The notes: generated from the letters alone by a model not told the origin. DNA of 46,704 bases from Prorocentrum cordatum (GCA_963575745.1 CAUYUJ010007454.1:1-46704), one strand, 5' to 3'. Counted from the stretch's first letter, positions 31,241-42,522 are shown. Translations and numbers: made by a program.

Positions 31241-32215
31241 GCTAAAAAGAGAGCAGCAAATGACTCCACAGGGGGGTCTGGGCGGGTGCCGGAAAGGGTG
31301 CCGCAGAAGTCGTTTTAAGCCAACAGTCACACACTTTGTGCTCTTCGACCTCCCAGAACTCCATTCCCGGGCCACATTCTGAATGCCCGGAGCCAACTGT
31401 AGGCCACTTCGTGCTCTTCGACTTCCCAGAACTCCATTCCCGGGCCACATTTTAAATGCCCGGAGCCAACTGTGGGCCACTTCGTGGTCTTCGAGTCCCC
31501 AGAACTCCATTCCCGGGCCACATTTTGAATGCCCGGAGCCAACTGTAGGCCACTTCGTGCTCTTCGAGTTCCCAGAACTCCATTCCCGGGCCACATTTTG
31601 AATGCCCGGAGCCAACTGTAGGCCACTTCGTGCTCTTCGAGTTCCCAGAACTCCATTCCCGGGCCACATTTTGAATGCCCGTAGCCAACTGTAGGCAACT
31701 TCGTGCTCTTCGACTTCCCAGAACTCCCTTTCCTGGGCCACATTTTGAATGCTGAGGCAGGCTGATGCTGCGGTCGAGGCAGGCTGGGGCTGAGGCAGGC
31801 TGAGGCTGAGGCCGAGGCTGAAGGCAGACTGAGGCTGAGCTGAAGCAGACTGAGGCCGAGGCTGAGGCAGGCTGAGGCTGAGGCTGAGGCAGGTTGATGC
31901 TGAGGCAGGCTGAGGCTGAGGCTGAGGCTGAGGCAGGCTGAGGCTGAGGCAGGCTGAGGCTGAGGCCGAGGCTGAAGGCAGACTGAGGCTGAGGCTGAAG
32001 CAGGCTGAGGCTGAGGCTGAGGCAGGCTGAGGCTGAGGCAGGCTGAGGCTGAGGCTGAGGCAGGCTGAGGCTGAGGCTGTGACTGCGACTGCCGTTGCCG
32101 CTGCGACTGTCATCGCGAATGCGACTACGACTGCGAGAACAGCAGAATTCTACAACTGGATTTTCATCTGAATCTTAAGGGGAATGCTTTCAGATATGCT
32201 TCTACACATCGCTGT
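31241..32215 (-). repeat. R3 composite repeat, inverted copy
   Basis: Read on the minus strand, it holds: ACAGCGATGTGTAGAAGCAT, TCAGATGAAAATCCAGTTG, AGAATTCTGCTGTTCTCGCAG, a CAGCCT-rich array (31750-32080), six units of a 73-bp repeat with TTCAAAATGTGGCCCGGGAA and CGAAGTGGCCTACAGTTGGC (31330-31750), then CCGCCCAGACCCCCC and CTCTCTTTT. The same modules occur on the plus strand at 35186-37200 and 46345-46704. A minus-strand ORF of 303 aa spans the arrays because both units keep frame; I do not call it a gene. Confidence 0.85.
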
Positions 32216-32590
32216 TAGGTTGCTTTGCCGGGATAATTTTTGTCTGACCCAGCTCTGGTAGCAGACCGAATTCAGGCGTCTAGATATTTTAGACTAGCGC
32301 TTCTTATCATTCCCTTCCGACTTATGTAACAAACAGCTCTATAGCTAATATCCACCTCGAGTAAAGTCAAGAAAACCATCATAAATCTCCGGAAAATTAG
32401 CAGAGTACGAATAGCTTTTCGAACCCAGCTCTCATAGCAGACCGAGTTCAGGCGCCCAGATACTTTAGACTAGCGCGCCTGATGATTGCTTTCCGATTGC
32501 TGTGCCGAACAGTTATGTAGCTCATCTGCGGCTCCAGTCGAGTCAAGAAACCAACTCAATCGCATTAAGATTAGCAGGGTACGAATAGTT
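32216..32590. repeat. Two diverged R2 units
   Basis: R2 words occur twice: CTGACCCAGCTCTGGTAGCAG then ACCCAGCTCTCATAGCAG, each with CCGA(A/G)TTCAGGCG, TTTAGACTAGCGC, TGTGCCGAACAG or ACAAACAGCTC, and GTCAAGAAA. The same variant lies at 6600-6720. No gene. Confidence 0.65.
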
Positions 32591-32720
32591 CCCAACCAAC
32601 CTGTGTTGTTGGGTCCTCGTTTTGAAGAGACGGTCCCCGCGTTCCTTCCTCCTTCCTCCTTCCTCCTTCCTCCTTCCTCCTCCTCCCCTTCCTCCTCCCT
32701 CCTCCCCCTCCCACACCCAT
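32591..32720. repeat. TTCCTCC tract
   Basis: CTTCCTC/CTCCTTC heptamer-like sequence between the R2 units and the 90-bp array. No gene. Confidence 0.8.
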
Positions 32721-34560
32721 TCTGGCACACCCCTCACACGTTTCGTGGCCCCATAGGGAGCTCCACCGAAGGCCCCAGTGGCTGCGCCCGCATGCGGTTC
32801 CACCCCCCATTCTGGCACACCCCTCACACGTTTCGTGGCCCCATAGGGAGCTCCACCGAAGGCCCCAGTGGCTGCGCCCGCATGCGGTTCCACCCCCATT
32901 CTGGCACACCCCTCACACGTTTCGTGGCCCCATAGGGAGCTCCACCGAAGGCCCCAGTGGCTGCGCCCGCATGCGGTTCCACCACCCATTCTGGCACACC
33001 CCTCACACGTTTCGTGGCCCCATAGGGAGCTCCACCGAAGGCCCCAGTGGCTGCGCCCGCATGCGGTTCCACCCCCCATTCTGGCACACCCTCACACGTT
33101 GCGTGGCCCCATAGGGAGCTCCACCGAAGGCCCCAGTGGCTGCGCCGCTCATGCGTTCCAACCCGAATTTGGCACACCCCTCACACGTCTTCGTGGCCCC
33201 ATAGGGGCTCCACCGAAGGCCCCAGTGGCTGCGCCCGCGCATGCGGTTCCACCCCCGTTCTGGCACACCCCTCACACGTTTCGTGGCCCATAGGGAGCTC
33301 AACCGAAGGCCCAGGGCTGCCGCCGCATGCGGTTCCACCACCATTCGGCACACCCCTCACACGCTTCGTGGCCCCATAGGGAGCTCCACCGAAGGCCCCA
33401 GTGGCTGCGCCCGCATGCGGTTCCACCCCCATTCTGGCACACCCCTCACACGTTTCGTGGCCCCATAGGGAGCTCCACCGAAGGCCCCAGTGGCTGCGCC
33501 CGCATGCGGTTCCACACCCCCTTCTGGCACACCCCTCACACGTTTCGTGGCCCCATAGGGAGCTCCACCGAAGGCCCCAGTGGCTGCGCCCGCATGCGGT
33601 TCCACCCCCCATTCTGGCACACCCCTCACACGTTTCGTGGCCCCATAGGGAGCTCCACCGAAGGCCCCAGTGGCTGCGCCCGCATGCGGTTCCACCCCCA
33701 ATTCTGGCACACCCCTCACACGTTTCGTGGCCCCATAGGGAGCTCCACCGAAGGCCCCAGTGGCTGCGCCCGCATGCGGTTCCACCCCCCATTCTAGGAC
33801 ACCCCTCACACGTTTCGTGGCCCATATGGGGAGATTCCACCCGAAGGCCCCAGTGGCTTGCTCCCGGCACGCCGGTTCGCCCCCCATTCTGGGCACACCC
33901 CCACACGTTTCGTGGCCCCATAGGAGCTCCACCGAACGTCCCCCCAGTGCTGCGCCCGCATGCGGTTCCACCCCCCATTCTGGCACCCCCTAACAAGTTT
34001 TCGCGGCCCCATAGAGAGCTCACCGAAGGCCCCAGTGGCGCGCCCGCATGCGGTTCCACCCCCCATTCTGGACCCTCCCTCACACGTTCGGGCCCCCTAG
34101 GGAGCAGACTCCACCGAAGGCCACAGGGCATGCGCCCGCATGCGGTTCCACCCCCCATTCTGGCACACCCCTCACCCGTTTCGTGGCCCCATAGGGAGCT
34201 CCACCGAAGGCCCCAGTGGCTGCGCCCGCCTGCGGTTCCACACCCCATTCTGGCACACCCCTCACACGTTTCGTGGCCCCATAGGGAGCTCCACCGAAGG
34301 CCCCAGTGGCTGCGCCCGCATGCGGTTCCACCCCCCATTCTGGCACACCCCTCACACGTTTCGTGGCCCCATAGGGAGCTCCACCGAAGGCCCCAGTGGC
34401 TGCGCCCGCATGCGGTTCCCCCCCCATTCTGGCACACCCCTCACACGTTTCGTGGCCCCATAGGGAGCTCCACCGAAGGCCCCAGTGGCTGCGCCCGCAT
34501 GCGGTTCCACCCCCCCATGTCGGCACACCCCTCACTCGTTTCGTGGCCCGGGGGGCGCCA
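32721..34560. repeat. 90-bp tandem repeat, about 20 units
   Basis: CCCTCACACGTTTCGTGGCC recurs at 32731, 32821 and 32910 and so on, giving a period of 89-90 bp. The unit includes CCATAGGGAGCTCCACCGAA, GGCCCCAGTGGCTGCGCCCG and CATGCGGTTCCACCCCC. Most units are nearly identical. Those at about 33090-33350 and 33790-34140 carry many one-base deletions and changes. The period is divisible by three, so all frames are open (for example the plus frame 33401-34747), which is not coding evidence. Confidence 0.95.
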
Positions 34561-35185
34561 CCGAGGAATATATCCACAATTGCGGTATTCACAACTACGT
34601 ATGGTTGGGTCTTTCGTCAGGCTAATTTTTTCGGACCCAGCGCTGATAGCAGAACGAGTTCAGGCGTCTAGATACGTTAAACTAGCGCGCCTGATGATTT
34701 CCTTCCGATTGCTGTGCCAAACAGCTCTGCAGCTAATCTGCAGCTAGAGTTAAGTCAAGAAGCTCATCCTAATCCACCAAGAAAATAATAGAGTACGAAT
34801 AGTTTCGCGGACCTAGCTCTGGTAGCAGACCGAGTTCAGAGATCTAGGTGCTTGAGACTTACGCGCCTGACGATTCTAGATCGATTAGGTGTGCCTACCA
34901 GCTCTGTAGCTCTCCTACAGCTCGAGTTCAGTACAGAAAACCGACAGCAAGTGCCAAGATGACACGAAACAGCCGATCCCGCGGAAATGCTTTTTGGCAG
35001 TAATAAGTACCCGATCGACTTGACAGTGAGATGGCGAGCGGGAATCTGATCGAATATGGAGGAAAAAAAAACTAAAGCTCAAACGAATTTTCAGATTTCG
35101 AGAAATCGAATTTAATCAAGTCAAAAAGGCAAAAACATCCGTCGAGATTTTTTGCCAACTAGCCCCCCACCGCGCCGGAATTACC
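34561..35185. repeat. R2 satellite block 4
   Basis: It holds two to three diverged R2 units (AGAGTACGAATAGTTTCGCG at about 34790, CAGACCGAGTTCAG), then the GGCAGTAATAAG / AGATGGCGAGCGG / GAGATTTTTTGCCAACTAG block also seen at 27900, 29480 and 30410. It ends at CCGGAATTACCTAGGG where R3 begins. No gene. Confidence 0.75.
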
Positions 35186-37235
35186 TAGGGAATCCTAAGG
35201 ATTCCGAAGGATTCGCCTGCCTCGGCCTCAGCCTGCCTCGGCCTCAGCCTCAGCCTCAGCCTGCCTCAGCCTCAGCCTGCATCAGCCTCAGCCTCAGCCT
35301 CAGCCTGCCTAAGCCTCAGCCTGCCTCAGCCTCAGCCTCAGCCTGCCTCAGCCTCAGCCTCAGCCTGCTTCAGCCTCAGCCTCAGCCCGGATCAGCCTCA
35401 GCCCAGCCTAGCTGCTCAGCCCTCAGCCTCAGCCTGTTCTCAGCCTCAGCCTAGCCCAGCCTCAGCCTCACCTGCCTCCAGCCGCCGCTGCCTCGGCTCA
35501 GCCACCCGTGCCTCAGCCTCAGGCCCAGCCTGCCTCAGCTCAGGCCTCACCCTCAGCCAGCCTCGGCTTCAGCTCAGCCTGCGCCTCAGCCTGCCTCGGC
35601 CTCAGCCTCAGGCCTCGCCTCAGCCCCAGTCCTCAGCCTGGCTCGGCCCAGCCTTGAGCCCTCAGCCTCAGCCTGCATCAGCATCAGCCTCAGCCTCAGT
35701 CTGCTTCAGCCTCAGCCTCAGTCTGCCTACAGCCTCGGCCTCAGCCTCAGCCTGCCTCAGCCTCAGCCTGCATCAGCCTCAGCCTCAGCCTCAGCCTGCC
35801 TCAGCATCAGCCTGCCTCAGCCTCAGCCTCAGCCTGCCTCAGCCTCAGCCTCAGCCTGCTTCAGCCTCAGCCTCAGCCTGCCTTCAGCCTCAGCCTCAGC
35901 CTCAGCCTGCCTCAGCCTCAGCCTGCATCAGCCTCAGCCTCAGCCTCAGCCTGCCTCAGCATCAGCCTGCCTCAGCCTCAGCCTCAGCCTGCCTCAGCCC
36001 CAGCCTCAGCCTGCTTCAGCCTCAGCCTCAGTCTGCCTTCAGCCTCGGCCTCAGCCTCAGCCTGCCTCAGCCTCAGCCTGCATCAGCCTCAGCTCAGCCT
36101 CAGCTCAGCCTCAGCCTGCCTCAGCATCAGCCTGCTTCAGCCTCAGCCTCAGCGCCCTGCCTCGGCTGCCTTCAGCCTCAGCCTCAGTTCACCTGCCTCA
36201 GCTCAGCGTCAAACCTCTAGCCGCCTCGGCTCAGCCTCAAGCCTCAGCCTCAGCCTGCCTCAGCCTCAGCAAGCCTTCAGCCTCGTCTCAGCCTTCAGCC
36301 GTCACCGCTCAGCCTCAACTTCAGCCGCATGGCTAGCCTGCGTCAGCCTGAGCCTTAAAGCTCAGCCCTCAGCCGCCCCAGCCTCAGCCTCAGCCTCAGC
36401 CTGCCTCAGCCTCAGCCTGCCTCAGCCTCAGCCTCAGACTGCCTCGGCCTCAGCCTCAGCCTCAGCCTGCCTCGGCCTCAGCCTGCCTCTGCCTCAGCCT
36501 GCCTCAGCTCGGGCATTCAAAATATGGCACAGGACTGGTGTTCTGGGAACACGAAGATCACGAAGTGGCCTACGATTGGCTCCGGGCAATCAAAATGTGG
36601 TACAGGAATGGTGTTCTGGGAACACGAAAAACACGAAGTGGCCTAGCAATCAACATATGGTACAGGAATGGTGTTCCAGGAACACGAAGAACACCAAAGG
36701 GCCTACGGTTGGCTCCGGGCATTCAAAATGTGGCCTGGGAATCATGTTCTGGGAACACGAAGAACACGAAATGGCCTACGGTTGGCTCCGGGCATTCAAA
36801 ATGTGGCCTGGGAATGGTGTTCTGGGAACACGAAGAACACGAAGTGACCTTCAGTTGGCTCTGGGCACTGAAAATGTGGTACAGGAATGGTGTTCTGGGA
36901 GCACGAAAAACACGAAAAGGCCTACTGCTGGCTCCGGGCATTCAAAATGTGGCCTGGGAATGGTGTTCTGGGAACACGAAGAACACGAAGTGGCCTACAG
37001 TTGGGTCCGGACATTCAAAATGTGGCCTGGGAATGGCGCTCTGGGAATGGATCCCTAAGGATTCCTAAGAATTCCGAAGGATTCCTGAGGATTCCTGCGG
37101 CTGCATTTTTGTCCGGATCTGTCCGGATCCCGCCCAGACCCCCCTGGGGCGTCAAGACGCTCTCTTTTGAGACCACTAGAAAGCTAACAGCAAAAGCTGT
37201 TAGGTGTTTGTCTGTTCTTGATTATTGTTAACATT
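35186..37235 (+). repeat. R3 composite repeat, plus-strand copy
   Basis: It begins with GGAATCCTAAGGATTCCGAA and GGATTCGCCTGCCTCGG, then a 1.3 kb CAGCCT(CAGCCTGC) array (35215-36510), seven 73-bp units with CAAAATGTGGCCTGGGAATG and GAACACGAAGTGGCCTAC (36510-37050), GGATTCCTAAGAATTCC, CCCGCCCAGACCCCCC and a TCTCTTTTGAGACC end. The array at about 35390-35660 and 36100-36370 is ragged with small indels. The same order is seen inverted at 31241-32215. Poly-Ser/Gln-Pro frames are repeat artefacts. Confidence 0.85.
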
Positions 37236-37253
37236 ATATATAATAATAACAAC

Positions 37254-37286
<33 letters not shown>

Positions 37287-37347
37287 CATAAATAATAATA
37301 ATAATAAGAAGAAGAAGAAGAATGATGATGATGATAATAATAGTAAT
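37236..37347. repeat. AAT/GAA/ATG microsatellite at the element's left edge
   Basis: ATA/AAT, then GAA, then ATG units. The sequence ends at TAGTAAT, directly followed by the element end CACAAACGCAG at 37348. The same kind of repeat begins again at 46095 on the other side. Confidence 0.9.
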
Positions 37348-37515
37348 CACAAACGCAGCGCGCGCACCTGTCGCGACCGCCCCTGCGAGGCCGCCAGCAC
37401 CCCATCGTTGGGTGCTGCGCCCCCGGGGGGCGGGCCGCGCCCGTGGGTCTGCGCACTCGCCGCCCAGGGCGCGGCGCCCACCCCCTGGCAGGGTCACCTG
37501 GGTGCCGATGACCCC
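37348..37515 (-). repeat. Terminal repeat B2 of the YR retrotransposon
   Basis: 168 bp, starting CACAAACGCAGCGCGCGCAC on the plus strand and ending GGGTGCCGATGACCCC. It matches B1 (37835-38002) at all but a few positions, with the same length. It is the outer 3' end of the element. Confidence 0.9.
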
Positions 37516-37533
37516 CAGGGGCGGTTGAGGGTG

Positions 37534-37834
37534 GGAGAAAACGCCGCACCCCCAGCTGCCAGCGCCGATGGCTGGCAGCAAGGAAAGGAACCTGCGCGGC
37601 GCGCGCGCCGCGCGCGCGCAGAGCCGCCGCGACGCGGGATCCCAGCGGCGGCCAAGCGAACAAACAGCCAGCGCTGGCAGCGCCGCGCGGCGCACCGCGC
37701 GGCCCCCCCCCTCGCAGGCCGCTCCTGCGCGGCGTCGCGCTCGTCGGCGGACATGGCCGCCGACACCCCGCGCTCCCGTTCGCTATCGCGCGCGCGCGTT
37801 TGTGCCTGCCAAGCAAACGAGTTTGCGGGCCTAC
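37534..37834 (-). repeat. Internal repeat A2 of the YR retrotransposon
   Basis: 301 bp, from GGAGAAAACGCCGCACCCC to GCGGGCCTAC on the plus strand. It is a direct copy of A1 (45791-46094) with a short divergent patch in the middle (GCGCTGGCAGCGCCGC vs CATCCGCTGTGCAGCC). It directly abuts B1. Confidence 0.9.
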
Positions 37835-38002
37835 CACAAACGCAGCGCGCGCACCTGTCGCGACCGCCCCTGCGAGGCCGCCAGCACCCCATCGTTGGGC
37901 GCGGCGCCCCCAGGGGGCGGGCCGCGCCCGTGGGTCTGCGCACTCGCCGCCCAGGGCGCGGCGCCCACCCCCTAGCAGGGTCACCTGGGTGCCGATGACC
38001 CC
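37835..38002 (-). repeat. Internal repeat B1 of the YR retrotransposon
   Basis: 168 bp, CACAAACGCAG ... GGTGCCGATGACCCC on the plus strand. It is the inner copy of B and lies just after the recombinase stop (38099) in element orientation. The A2|B1 junction reads GCCTAC|CACAAAC, the sequence that a circular junction of the element ends would have. Confidence 0.9.
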
Positions 38003-38098
38003 AATGCCGACGGTAGCCAGGGAGCCGCCAGGGGAGGGGGCGCGAAACCCAATGCCGAGCCAGCCACCGCTGGCGCGCGCGCTCCCCTGACGCGAGAG

Positions 38099-38437
38099 CT
38101 ATCCCGGCACGCGCGCAAGTGCTTGGCCTGCCTGCAGCGCCTCCAGCATGGCGTCGCCCTCGAGCTCTTCTCGATCCATCTAGTCGAGGAACGCGCCCGA
38201 GCGCCAGCAGCCCGCACGGAGGATCTCTGCGAGCCTGCCACCGCTGCGGCGTAAAGTCTCCGCGTGGGCTCATACGCCGGAAAAAAAAAAAAACAAAAAA
38301 AAAAAAAAAAATAAAAAAAAAAAAAAAAAAAAGACAAAGAAAAAACAAAAAAAAAAAACAAAAAACAAAAAAACAACAAAAAAAAAAAAAAATAAAAAAA
38401 AAAGTGAAAAGAAAAAAAAAGAAAAAAAAAAAAAAAG

Positions 38438-38485
<48 letters not shown>

Positions 38486-39848
38486 AAAAAAAAAAAAACA
38501 AAAAAAAAAAATAAAAAAGAAAAAGGGACTTCGTGCAAAAGTGCGCAGAGTCGCGCTCGCCGGCCTCATGGGCGAGCCGCCGCACCAAGCTGAGAATGCA
38601 CCCGCACGACAGGTGCGCAAACGGCGCGGTGCCCGCCGGCGCGCGGTCGAAGAAGGCCCCGAGGGCGTGCACGGGGCAAGTGGTTGTGCACGCCGCGCAC
38701 CAACAGCTGCGCACGATGCGCGAGGGATGGTCGACGTGTTTGCGTCTACTCAACTGCAGGGTGACACGGCCGCCGGCGAAGAATACAACCGCGCGTGCCT
38801 TGCGCGCGCGACAATCCTCGTCAGAGAAGGAGAAGGACGCGGCCATGCGCGGGTCACCCTTCTCGATTCGGAGGCCCTCCGACGGCACTCTAAGAGCGAA
38901 CGCGAAAGCCGCGACGAAATGGCCCCGGGTGGCCTCGTTGGGCACGCGCGCAAGCACGTCGACTAAGAGCCGATGGCCGATCGCGGGCTTCGGCGCCGGC
39001 TCTTCGCGCAGGCGCTTGCGCACGGCGGCGCGCGCGCCGCTCGCTTCCGCGCTGCCGAAAGCACTGCAATCAAGGCGCAATAGCCTGCAGGCCTTGAGGA
39101 CCTGTGCCTTGTAATTGCCAAACGTCTTGCGATTGCGAAAATGCGTGGCCCACAGCGCGAGCTCAGAAGGGGAGGGCGGCAGCGCTTCGTTGTCGCGCTG
39201 GCCCAGAACCTTGGCGGCGAACGCGAAATAATTCCGCGGGGCGCTGCGCCACGTGCCGAAGGATGCCGGCGCCCCGCCCACGAGGGCCGTCGCGCGCGCG
39301 GCCTCCAGCCGCGCGGCCCGCTGCGCATCCGAAAAGTGGCCGTGCGCCTCGGCCGCTGCCCGCACGCTCGCCGCCGGCCCAGCCCGCGAGCGGCTGGCGC
39401 ACTCGCGCTCAAAGTACACGGCGGCAGGATAGGCGCGGGCTAGCGCCGCGCGCTGCGACGGCCTTGCACGCGGCGCCGACTCAGAGGAGGAGTCCGAGCT
39501 CGACGACGAAACAGACTCGGCGTCGAGGCGCGCAGCGGGCTGGCGCGGTCGCGCGGCGGCAGAATGCCCGACCGCGCTGGCTGCCGCGCCCCTCGGCGGC
39601 GGGCCGGGCGGAGGGCGCGCCGTGGCCATCCGCTCCAGGATCCGCGCCGCCCCCCCTGATAACGCCTCCGTGCGAACGCGGCGCGGCCGCGCGGTCGCTA
39701 TGGAAACGCGCGCGAAGAGGGCGCCTCGAAGCCGTTCCACGTCCGAACGGGCGGCAACGCCCCGACGCAGGATACGCGGAAAACGTCGTTCTGCCGCATG
39801 CACGCCGCGACCTCCCCCGCGGCAGCGGCCGCGCTCCCGCGGCACCAT
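38099..39848 (-). pseudogene. Tyrosine recombinase of the YR retrotransposon, interrupted
   Basis: From 39848 to 38525 one frame runs 443 residues: a Ser/Arg/Ala-rich N-terminus, a SAM-like core-binding region (TWRSAPRNYFAFAAKVLG to YKAQVLKACRLL, 199-257), the box I arginine in FALRVPSEGLR (R320, codon at 38891) and a beta-lysine in SRRKHVDH (K370). Box II then starts CTKSL and is cut by the A/T tract at 38524-38281. Beyond it the domain resumes in another frame: RR, AHAETLRRSGGRLAEIL, RAGCWRSGAFLD, a TAG (38182-38180) exactly where the catalytic Tyr is expected, then MDREELEGDAMLEALQ and a stop at 38099. Box II reads K-S-L-R-R where H-x-L-R-R is usual. A further in-frame TGA lies at 38272-38270. 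In the class this enzyme closes and integrates the circular DNA. Confidence 0.8.
38281..38524. repeat. 244-bp A-rich tract inside the recombinase
   Basis: On the plus strand nearly pure A, with isolated C, T and G. It separates the Ser-Leu and Arg-Arg of recombinase box II. Because it reads as T on the element strand it opens a poly-Phe frame, so the ORF appears unbroken although the protein is not. No target duplication is obvious on either side (ACGCCGG / GGGACTT). It may be an inserted tail of a poly(A) retroelement, a slippage expansion, or a sequencing artefact. Confidence 0.8.
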
Positions 39849-40056
39849 TGCGCGACTTCGTCAAGCAAGCAGGGAGCGGCGGACATTGGCCTCGCGACCG
39901 CTTAAGCGCGCGGGGTGCACTAACCGCCGAGCTGCAGCGGGTGCGCGCATCCCGCTGCACGCCCGCTCCGGGTCAGAGCGTACGGAAATCCGCCGAGCCA
40001 GTGGTCGCGCGCGCGGCAATGCCCGCGCCGCGCGCGCACGCTGCCCGCTACGCGAG

Positions 40057-42522
40057 CTACCCTGGCAGCTGGAGCCGCTGGAACTGCGGCCACAGCGTCG
40101 GCCAGCGCCACGTGGCACCCAAATCGTCGAGTAAACGATACTCCTCGCGGCTGGGCAGATCGGCAATGTTATCGTCTTCGCGCACGCGCAGAGCGCGCGT
40201 GTCGACGGCGGTGCGCGGCGGCGCGAGCAGGCGCCCGTAGCGACTCGGTCCACCAGCACCAACAAGTGCATTGCGCACGCGGTCGCCCAGAACGCGTGAA
40301 CGATCGCGCAATGATCTGGCGCGGCCGCCGAGCCACGTCGGAAGGCGCACTCAGCGACCGTGTTGTCACTGTAGATGCGGACGTCGCGGCCGCGGATCCT
40401 GTTGCCCCACGTGCACATTGCCAGCCAAACTGCGAGCATTTCCAGCCCGACAATCTGGGCGTCCCGCCGTTCACGGAATTGCCTTGCGCGCGCTGGCAGG
40501 CGATGCGCCAGGGCGGGCACGGGCACGTGAAGCGATGCTGCCCCGCCGTAAAAGAGGCCCCGGCGGTTCCCACGCCGTATACTCGACGCGCCCGTCGATG
40601 CAAACCGCGGCCGCAAGATTCGGCGGCGTGCCGCGCGCGTCCGCGAGAATGACGACAGGCGGTCGCTCGTTGCCGCCGGCCCAAGCCCTGGTTTCCACTA
40701 TATCATGGGCCAGGACTTCCGCCCACCAGCGCAGGCAGCACATCGCGTCCGCGGACAGCTTTGCCGAGCGGCCGTGCGCGCGCGCGAACAGCGGTCGCAG
40801 CATCGCGCGCCCCAACCGGCTGAACTGATGCGATGCACCCCAGGAGAGCGCGCCCGCCAGCTTGGACGCCGCCCCGGCGACGCGCGCGCGCACGCTTGGC
40901 GGGCGCCTCGATCTGCAAGCCCAGGATAACAAGAGGGCGCCCTCACTCTGTCTTACGGTCCGAAGGCCGCATCGCCGAGCAGAGCGCGGACCACGCGGAC
41001 CACGCATTGCAGCGCGTGCCTTGCCTGCGCGCGGACACGCCGGCTCAGCGCGGCCGCCGTCGCGCGCGACGGCGCGGGCGGCGCCAGCGACGCCCGTTCG
41101 ACGCTAAACAAATCGTCCACGTATCGCAGTAACGCAACCCGCAGCAGCTTGCGGCAGATGCGGGTGATCAACGCGCCGACCCATTCCCAGTTGTGCACGC
41201 TGCTCGCTGACAAGGCAAGAGGGCCCCGCGACGGCGCGCGCGGGTCGCGCGCCCGCCTGCGCCGAAAGGAAGAGCCGTGTGCTGCGCGATGAGCACTGCA
41301 TCGCCGTGGCGGAACGCGACCCACGCGAAGTCGCGGTCCCGTGGGCACAGTGGCACGCGGCGAAAAGCCGCGTCGATGTCTGCCTTGAACAGGAGGACAT
41401 CTTCGCCGCCCGATGCCTCGTGCACCGTCTGAGCGACGTCGTAGAGCGAATCTATGGTGTCGTGCCGCCACTTCTCCTGCGCGCGGCGACGCGCCGGCCT
41501 GCACCTCTGGCGGCGCGTGCCCTGCGGCCTGGGGCTGGGTCGCTCTGTTGAGGTCGGCGGCGCTGCAATCGTCCACCGAACGTACCTGCCGCGCGAAGGG
41601 CGGCGACTGGGGCGCCGGCGCCACGGTCGGCGCGCCTTGGGCGAGCCGTCCTCCTTGATACCCTGCGGGACGCCGAACCGCGGGAAGACGACGGCCCCGT
41701 CTGGCGGCGGCTCGGCCGCCGCGTCGCGCGGCACTGTCAGTCGCCCCAGCGCGGCGTCCGAACGCGCGGACGCGAGAAGCGCGTCGGAATGCAGATCACG
41801 TCTCGCGCGCTTCAGAACTTTGTCAGCAGACGTCTTGGCGCCTGCGACGCTTCGACACATCGGCGGGTCAGCTCCGCACGGCGCGCTTCGGGGGGGCCTG
41901 CCCTGAGCTCGTCTGCCGAGACGCAGCGCTTGTGGTCGCGCGGCTCGCCCACTCCCGAGCGAGGGAGAACCCCGATCAGGGGGGCGCCCTGCCGCGGCCG
42001 CGCGGTTCGCCGAGGCGGGGCAAACGCGAGCTCGCCTGACGGAAAATTTCGACCACCTCGGCATCTGGACGGTCGCATTCGCGCGCTAACATGCGCAGCA
42101 GCGGGCCGTTCACGGACTCGGACACCCGCGCGACTGCGGGGTCGCAGCCGCTGAACCACCGCGCACATTCGCCAGAGGCCCGGAGCTGAGCGCCCATCTT
42201 CTCGATGCGTCTCGTGGCCGCCTCCCGATGAGCAATGACCTGCACGACGCGGAGCGCGCGCGCGTGCGCGCGCCAGCAGTGCGCGAGAGGGGTGGTGGGG
42301 GGGGGGCCGCGCCTCCTCGGCGGGCGTGGACGCGGCCCACTCGGCGGCCGCGCGCACGTCTTCCCCGATCGAGGACTCGCGCGCGAAGCCCTCGCGGCCC
42401 AAGTCAAGAACTGACTGCATGAAACGCAGCTTGGCCTCATCGCCGGCGCTTGCGCGCGCCCTCTTGGCCCAACCGCCGGCGTCGCCCGCGCCGGCGCGGG
42501 CGCGTTTCGAGAGACGCGTCAT
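40057..42522 (-). pseudogene. Reverse transcriptase-RNase H (pol) of the YR retrotransposon, frame-shifted
   Basis: A likely start is MTRLSKRARA at 42522. The protein then switches frames several times. Recognisable blocks in order are: VVFPRFGVPQGIKEDGSPKAR (about 41695), RSVDDCSAADLN (about 41580, the RPVDD-type block of DIRS RTs), motif A LFKADIDAAFRRVPL (Asp codon at 41380), HNWEWVGALITRI, the catalytic LRYVDDLF (41123-41112), LGLQIE, SKLAGALSWGASHQFSRLGRAM (thumb/connection), then RNase H with VVILADARG (Asp, 40641), GLEMLAVWLAM (Glu, 40442), IYSDNTVAECAFRRG (Asp, 40367) and REDDNIADLPSREEYRLL before the stop at 40057. All RT and RNase H catalytic residues I can locate are present; the defects are frameshifts, which could be decay or consensus errors in GC-rich sequence. 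Confidence 0.85.

Noticed and set aside
31202-32113. 303-aa minus-strand ORF with repeated FKMWPGNGVLG-type peptide
   Set aside because: The 73-bp unit and the CAGCCT array explain it. Successive 73-bp units shift the frame, so the peptide repeats only in part.
32721-34560. Possible CRISPR array or repeat-protein gene in the 90-bp array
   Set aside because: There are no unique spacers between short repeats; the full 90-bp unit repeats. The period is a multiple of three, so open frames are expected.
37494-39848. A single intact 784-aa recombinase protein with a Phe-rich segment
   Set aside because: The Phe run is the A/T tract, and the domain resumes in another frame after it.
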